Positions 31,045 to 32,738 of a stretch of DNA of 32,738 bases are shown here, piece by piece; within the stretch, counting starts at the first letter, position 1; the number at the start of each line of letters is the position of its first letter. This stretch comes from Candidatus Levyibacteriota bacterium. GTDB lineage: Bacteria; Patescibacteriota; Microgenomatia; Levybacterales; UBA12049. The notes under the pieces were generated by a model, which saw only the letters and a program-made list of their open reading frames with translations, was not told the DNA's origin and made no database searches. The position numbers were made by a program, and so were the translations under genes. The DNA lies in NCBI GenBank assembly GCA_003173895.1, contig PJMG01000009.1:1-32738 (forward strand), given 5' to 3'.

Positions 31045-32427
31045 ATGGCAGAAGCACTTTTAAATATTGAAAACTTAAATCAAAAACAAATTGTTAATAA
31101 AGCTGGATTAATAAATCAGTATAAAACTCAATGTCCAACTTTAATGCAAAAAGTTAAAACAGACTTACAAGGAGTAGTATCTATTCTAAATGGTAATACA
31201 ATTGATGATGCTTTAAATGCTGCAAGCGGTAAGCTTAGACAAGAAAGTAGAATGTTTGAAAATTCAGGAAGAAGCGCTGCTGCTTCTGGTGGGAATATGG
31301 ATTTTTTACAAAATCATCCAGAAATAAAAGCTCTTCAACAAATGTTATCTGATCCAAGTATCAATGCTAACCCCGGGTTAATGGCAGAATTAACTACTTT
31401 AATCGATCACATACAACAGGGTGTAATTAATAGACTAAGAGCAATTTATCAATCAGCAAATAATCAAGCAGTTCCTCAAGTGTTAAGCGATGCATTTGAT
31501 CAACAATTTAATCATGTAAGAGCTAATGCAGGATTAACTGCTAAAAGACCCCAAGCTCAGCCAGTTCTACCTCCTCCTGCGGCAGTTCCCCCTATTAATA
31601 ACATTAACCAACCACCTCCAGCACCAATTCCTGTGCCTCAACAAAATCCTATTAACGCGCCTCTTCCACCCGTTGCTCCGCCACAAGCAATTCCAGCTTA
31701 TTCCATTCCAACAGCTAAACCATTTGATTCTACGCCTATTATTCAGCCTCCTCCTGCGCCAGAGGGCGTATTTGATGCCAAAGTAGAAAATCAACGTATG
31801 GTCGATATTATTGAAAAAGCTAAAAAAGAATTAGCTAATATAAGTCAATCTGTAGAGATGGTAAATAGATTAAAAGGAATTCCTGATACAGATCTTTTAC
31901 TTTCTCTAATAGATTTTTATGATTTATTAGGAGTTAATATGAATACCTCCATTGACGATATTAAGAAAAAATATAAAAAATTAGCTATGATTTTACATCC
32001 AGATCCTTCAGGTACTTCTGATGATAATTTTAAAATTTTACAAGCAATAGGTGCTGTTATATCAGATCCTGCTAAAAAGGATCTTTATGACAAATACCAC
32101 TTATATTTAGGTTTGCTATATGAGTTAAATAAAGGTAAAAATACTGAGTTTACAGCTAGTAAAGTAATACTTCTTTTATGTAGAAGATTGCAAGATATCA
32201 ATGCTGAAACTTTATTGTTATTAGCTAAAGGCCAAAACGCAGTAGATAATAAAACTCCTGATGCCATTAGAGGAAGATTATACAATGATATTTTAGGTTT
32301 AAATATTACGCCTGATATAGTAGCTAAAGCTTTAAATAGTAATGACATGCAAGATGCTGCTAGAAAACTATTTGGTATAAATAATCCCCACAATTTACCA
32401 CCGCCTCCGACAGTCTTTACTGTTTAA
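31045..32427 (+). CDS. J-domain protein with proline-rich linker (third gene of the cassette)
   Basis: 460 aa. The N-terminal ~165 residues are helical, with no known domain (LNIENLNQKQIVNKAGLINQ.., ..HPEIKALQQMLSDPSINANP). A Pro/Ala/Gln-rich linker spans about 170-245. The J domain spans about 285-350: DFYDLLGVNMNTSIDDIKKK, then YKKLAMILHPDPSGTSDDNF, with HPD at 318-320, ending DPAKKDLYDKYHLY. A helical tail ends in PPPPT. The HPD motif implies that it stimulates an Hsp70 (DnaK, not in this window). It starts 3 nt after the giant gene's stop, so the two are likely translated together and may act as client and co-chaperone (inference). Confidence 0.82.
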   Translation: MAEALLNIENLNQKQIVNKAGLINQYKTQCPTLMQKVKTDLQGVVSILNGNTIDDALNAASGKLRQESRMFENSGRSAAASGGNMDFLQNHPEIKALQQMLSDPSINANPGLMAELTTLIDHIQQGVINRLRAIYQSANNQAVPQVLSDAFDQQFNHVRANAGLTAKRPQAQPVLPPPAAVPPINNINQPPPAPIPVPQQNPINAPLPPVAPPQAIPAYSIPTAKPFDSTPIIQPPPAPEGVFDAKVENQRMVDIIEKAKKELANISQSVEMVNRLKGIPDTDLLLSLIDFYDLLGVNMNTSIDDIKKKYKKLAMILHPDPSGTSDDNFKILQAIGAVISDPAKKDLYDKYHLYLGLLYELNKGKNTEFTASKVILLLCRRLQDINAETLLLLAKGQNAVDNKTPDAIRGRLYNDILGLNITPDIVAKALNSNDMQDAARKLFGINNPHNLPPPPTVFTV

Positions 32428-32448
32428 ATTTTTTTATCACTTAACCCA

Positions 32449-32477
32449 TTGACACAGCCTATAACTCATGGTAATAT
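32449..32477 (+). promoter_or_regulatory. Strong promoter of a candidate small RNA
   Basis: Perfect TTGACA (32449-32454), exactly 17 nt, then TAATAT (32472-32477) with an extended TGG before it. It is the best promoter in the window, yet no ORF follows. Confidence 0.7.
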
Positions 32478-32484
32478 CAGTATT

Positions 32485-32586
32485 GAAATCAGAAATTTGT
32501 TTATGCAATTTACCCTTAAATATTTCAATTCTTTTTCTAACTAGGGAATCTTGTCTGCATATTTCTGACTTCTTGACAATTTTTTA
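32485..32586 (+). ncRNA. Candidate ~100-nt rod-like small RNA
   Basis: The predicted +1 falls on the first base of a long stem: GAAATCAGAAAT (32485-32496) with ATTTCTGACTTC (32561-32572; one mismatch), then ATGCA (32503-32507) with TGCAT (32556-32560), and a small CCCT/AGGG pairing inside. A run of six Ts follows shortly after the stem (about 32580-32585), as in a terminator. The rod with an internal bulge recalls 6S RNA in shape only; it is much shorter. No family is assigned. Confidence 0.5.
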
Positions 32587-32600
32587 GTGGATTTTTTGCG

Positions 32601-32630
32601 TTGACTGTTGGCAAAAAGCATAATTAATTT
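32601..32630 (+). promoter_or_regulatory. Possible promoter of tRNA-Ala
   Basis: TTGACT (32601-32606), 18 nt, then TAATTT (32625-32630), about 35 nt before the tRNA. The -10 is weak. Confidence 0.35.
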
Positions 32631-32665
32631 TATCGCAGTCTGCCACAAGCTATAAGCAACTGTTC

Positions 32666-32738
32666 GGGCCTATAGCACAGCTGGTAGTGCGCTTCATTTG
32701 CAATGAAGAGGTCAGCGGTTCGAATCCGCTTAGGTCCA
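32666..32738 (+). tRNA. tRNA-Ala (anticodon UGC)
   Basis: Acceptor GGGCCTA/TAGGTCC with the G3-U70 wobble that marks alanine tRNAs, anticodon stem CTTCA/TGAAG with loop TTTGCAA, T-arm AGCGG TTCGAAT CCGCT, discriminator A at the last base of the window. CCA is not seen because the window ends. Confidence 0.95.

Overview
This is an AT-rich chromosomal window that most resembles a Candidate Phyla Radiation (Patescibacteria, possibly Microgenomates) genome. That placement is inference. It rests on the compact small-gene layout, an archaeal/eukaryal-type ATP-dependent DNA ligase beside an endonuclease-Q-like PHP nuclease, a stand-alone PolA-type 5'-3' exonuclease, a DipZ-like CcdA/thioredoxin fusion, and many conserved proteins of unknown function. 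No rRNA is present. UGA is used as an ordinary stop (for example at 8308-8310 and 11704-11706), so the UGA=Gly code of Gracilibacteria/Absconditabacteria does not apply.

Layout. 1-5758 is mostly minus strand: a truncated mutM/fpg, a GT4 glycosyltransferase, a plus-strand NlpC/P60-like ORF with no usual start codon, the 5'-3' exonuclease, ftsH and msrA. 5951-8310 holds an APC-type permease and a small membrane protein. 8350-8523 holds tRNA-Arg(GCG) and tRNA-Ser(CGA). 8614-14000 holds a Fic-wHTH protein, ATP-dependent DNA ligase, a small Cys protein, a J-domain protein and the EndoQ-like nuclease. 14262-15990 holds a small membrane protein, pth, a small ORF and acylphosphatase. 16007-19318 holds a membrane-anchored DsbA-like protein (minus) and then an operon of three membrane proteins ending in thioredoxin. 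19379-19815 is a tmRNA. It is followed by a GIY-YIG protein, comF (minus), two unusual tRNA-Ser genes (minus), a small anchored protein, the DipZ-like fusion and thioredoxin reductase. 24864-32427 is a three-gene cassette: an acidic protein, a 1900-residue protein I do not recognise, and a J-domain protein. The window ends with a candidate small RNA and tRNA-Ala(UGC).

How the parts work together. There is a thiol-redox set (TrxA, TrxB, DipZ-like, DsbA-like, MsrA) and a DNA-repair set (MutM, EndoQ-like, ATP ligase, 5' exonuclease). A translation rescue and quality-control set comprises tmRNA, Pth and FtsH.

Most interesting signals. (1) The tmRNA appears to encode a 41-codon tag with a heptad (coiled-coil-like) pattern. 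(2) A 105-bp element occurs twice; the copies differ at only five positions, all in one stem and all keeping it paired, and one copy begins at the predicted transcription start of the dipZ-like gene. (3) Many genes have a sigma70-type -10 box 6-9 nt before the ATG, implying leaderless mRNAs, while a minority have leaders with Shine-Dalgarno sites. (4) The cassette with the giant protein. (5) tRNA-Ser genes with an ACU anticodon and with C33. All coordinates and structures were read by eye; no search or folding program was run.
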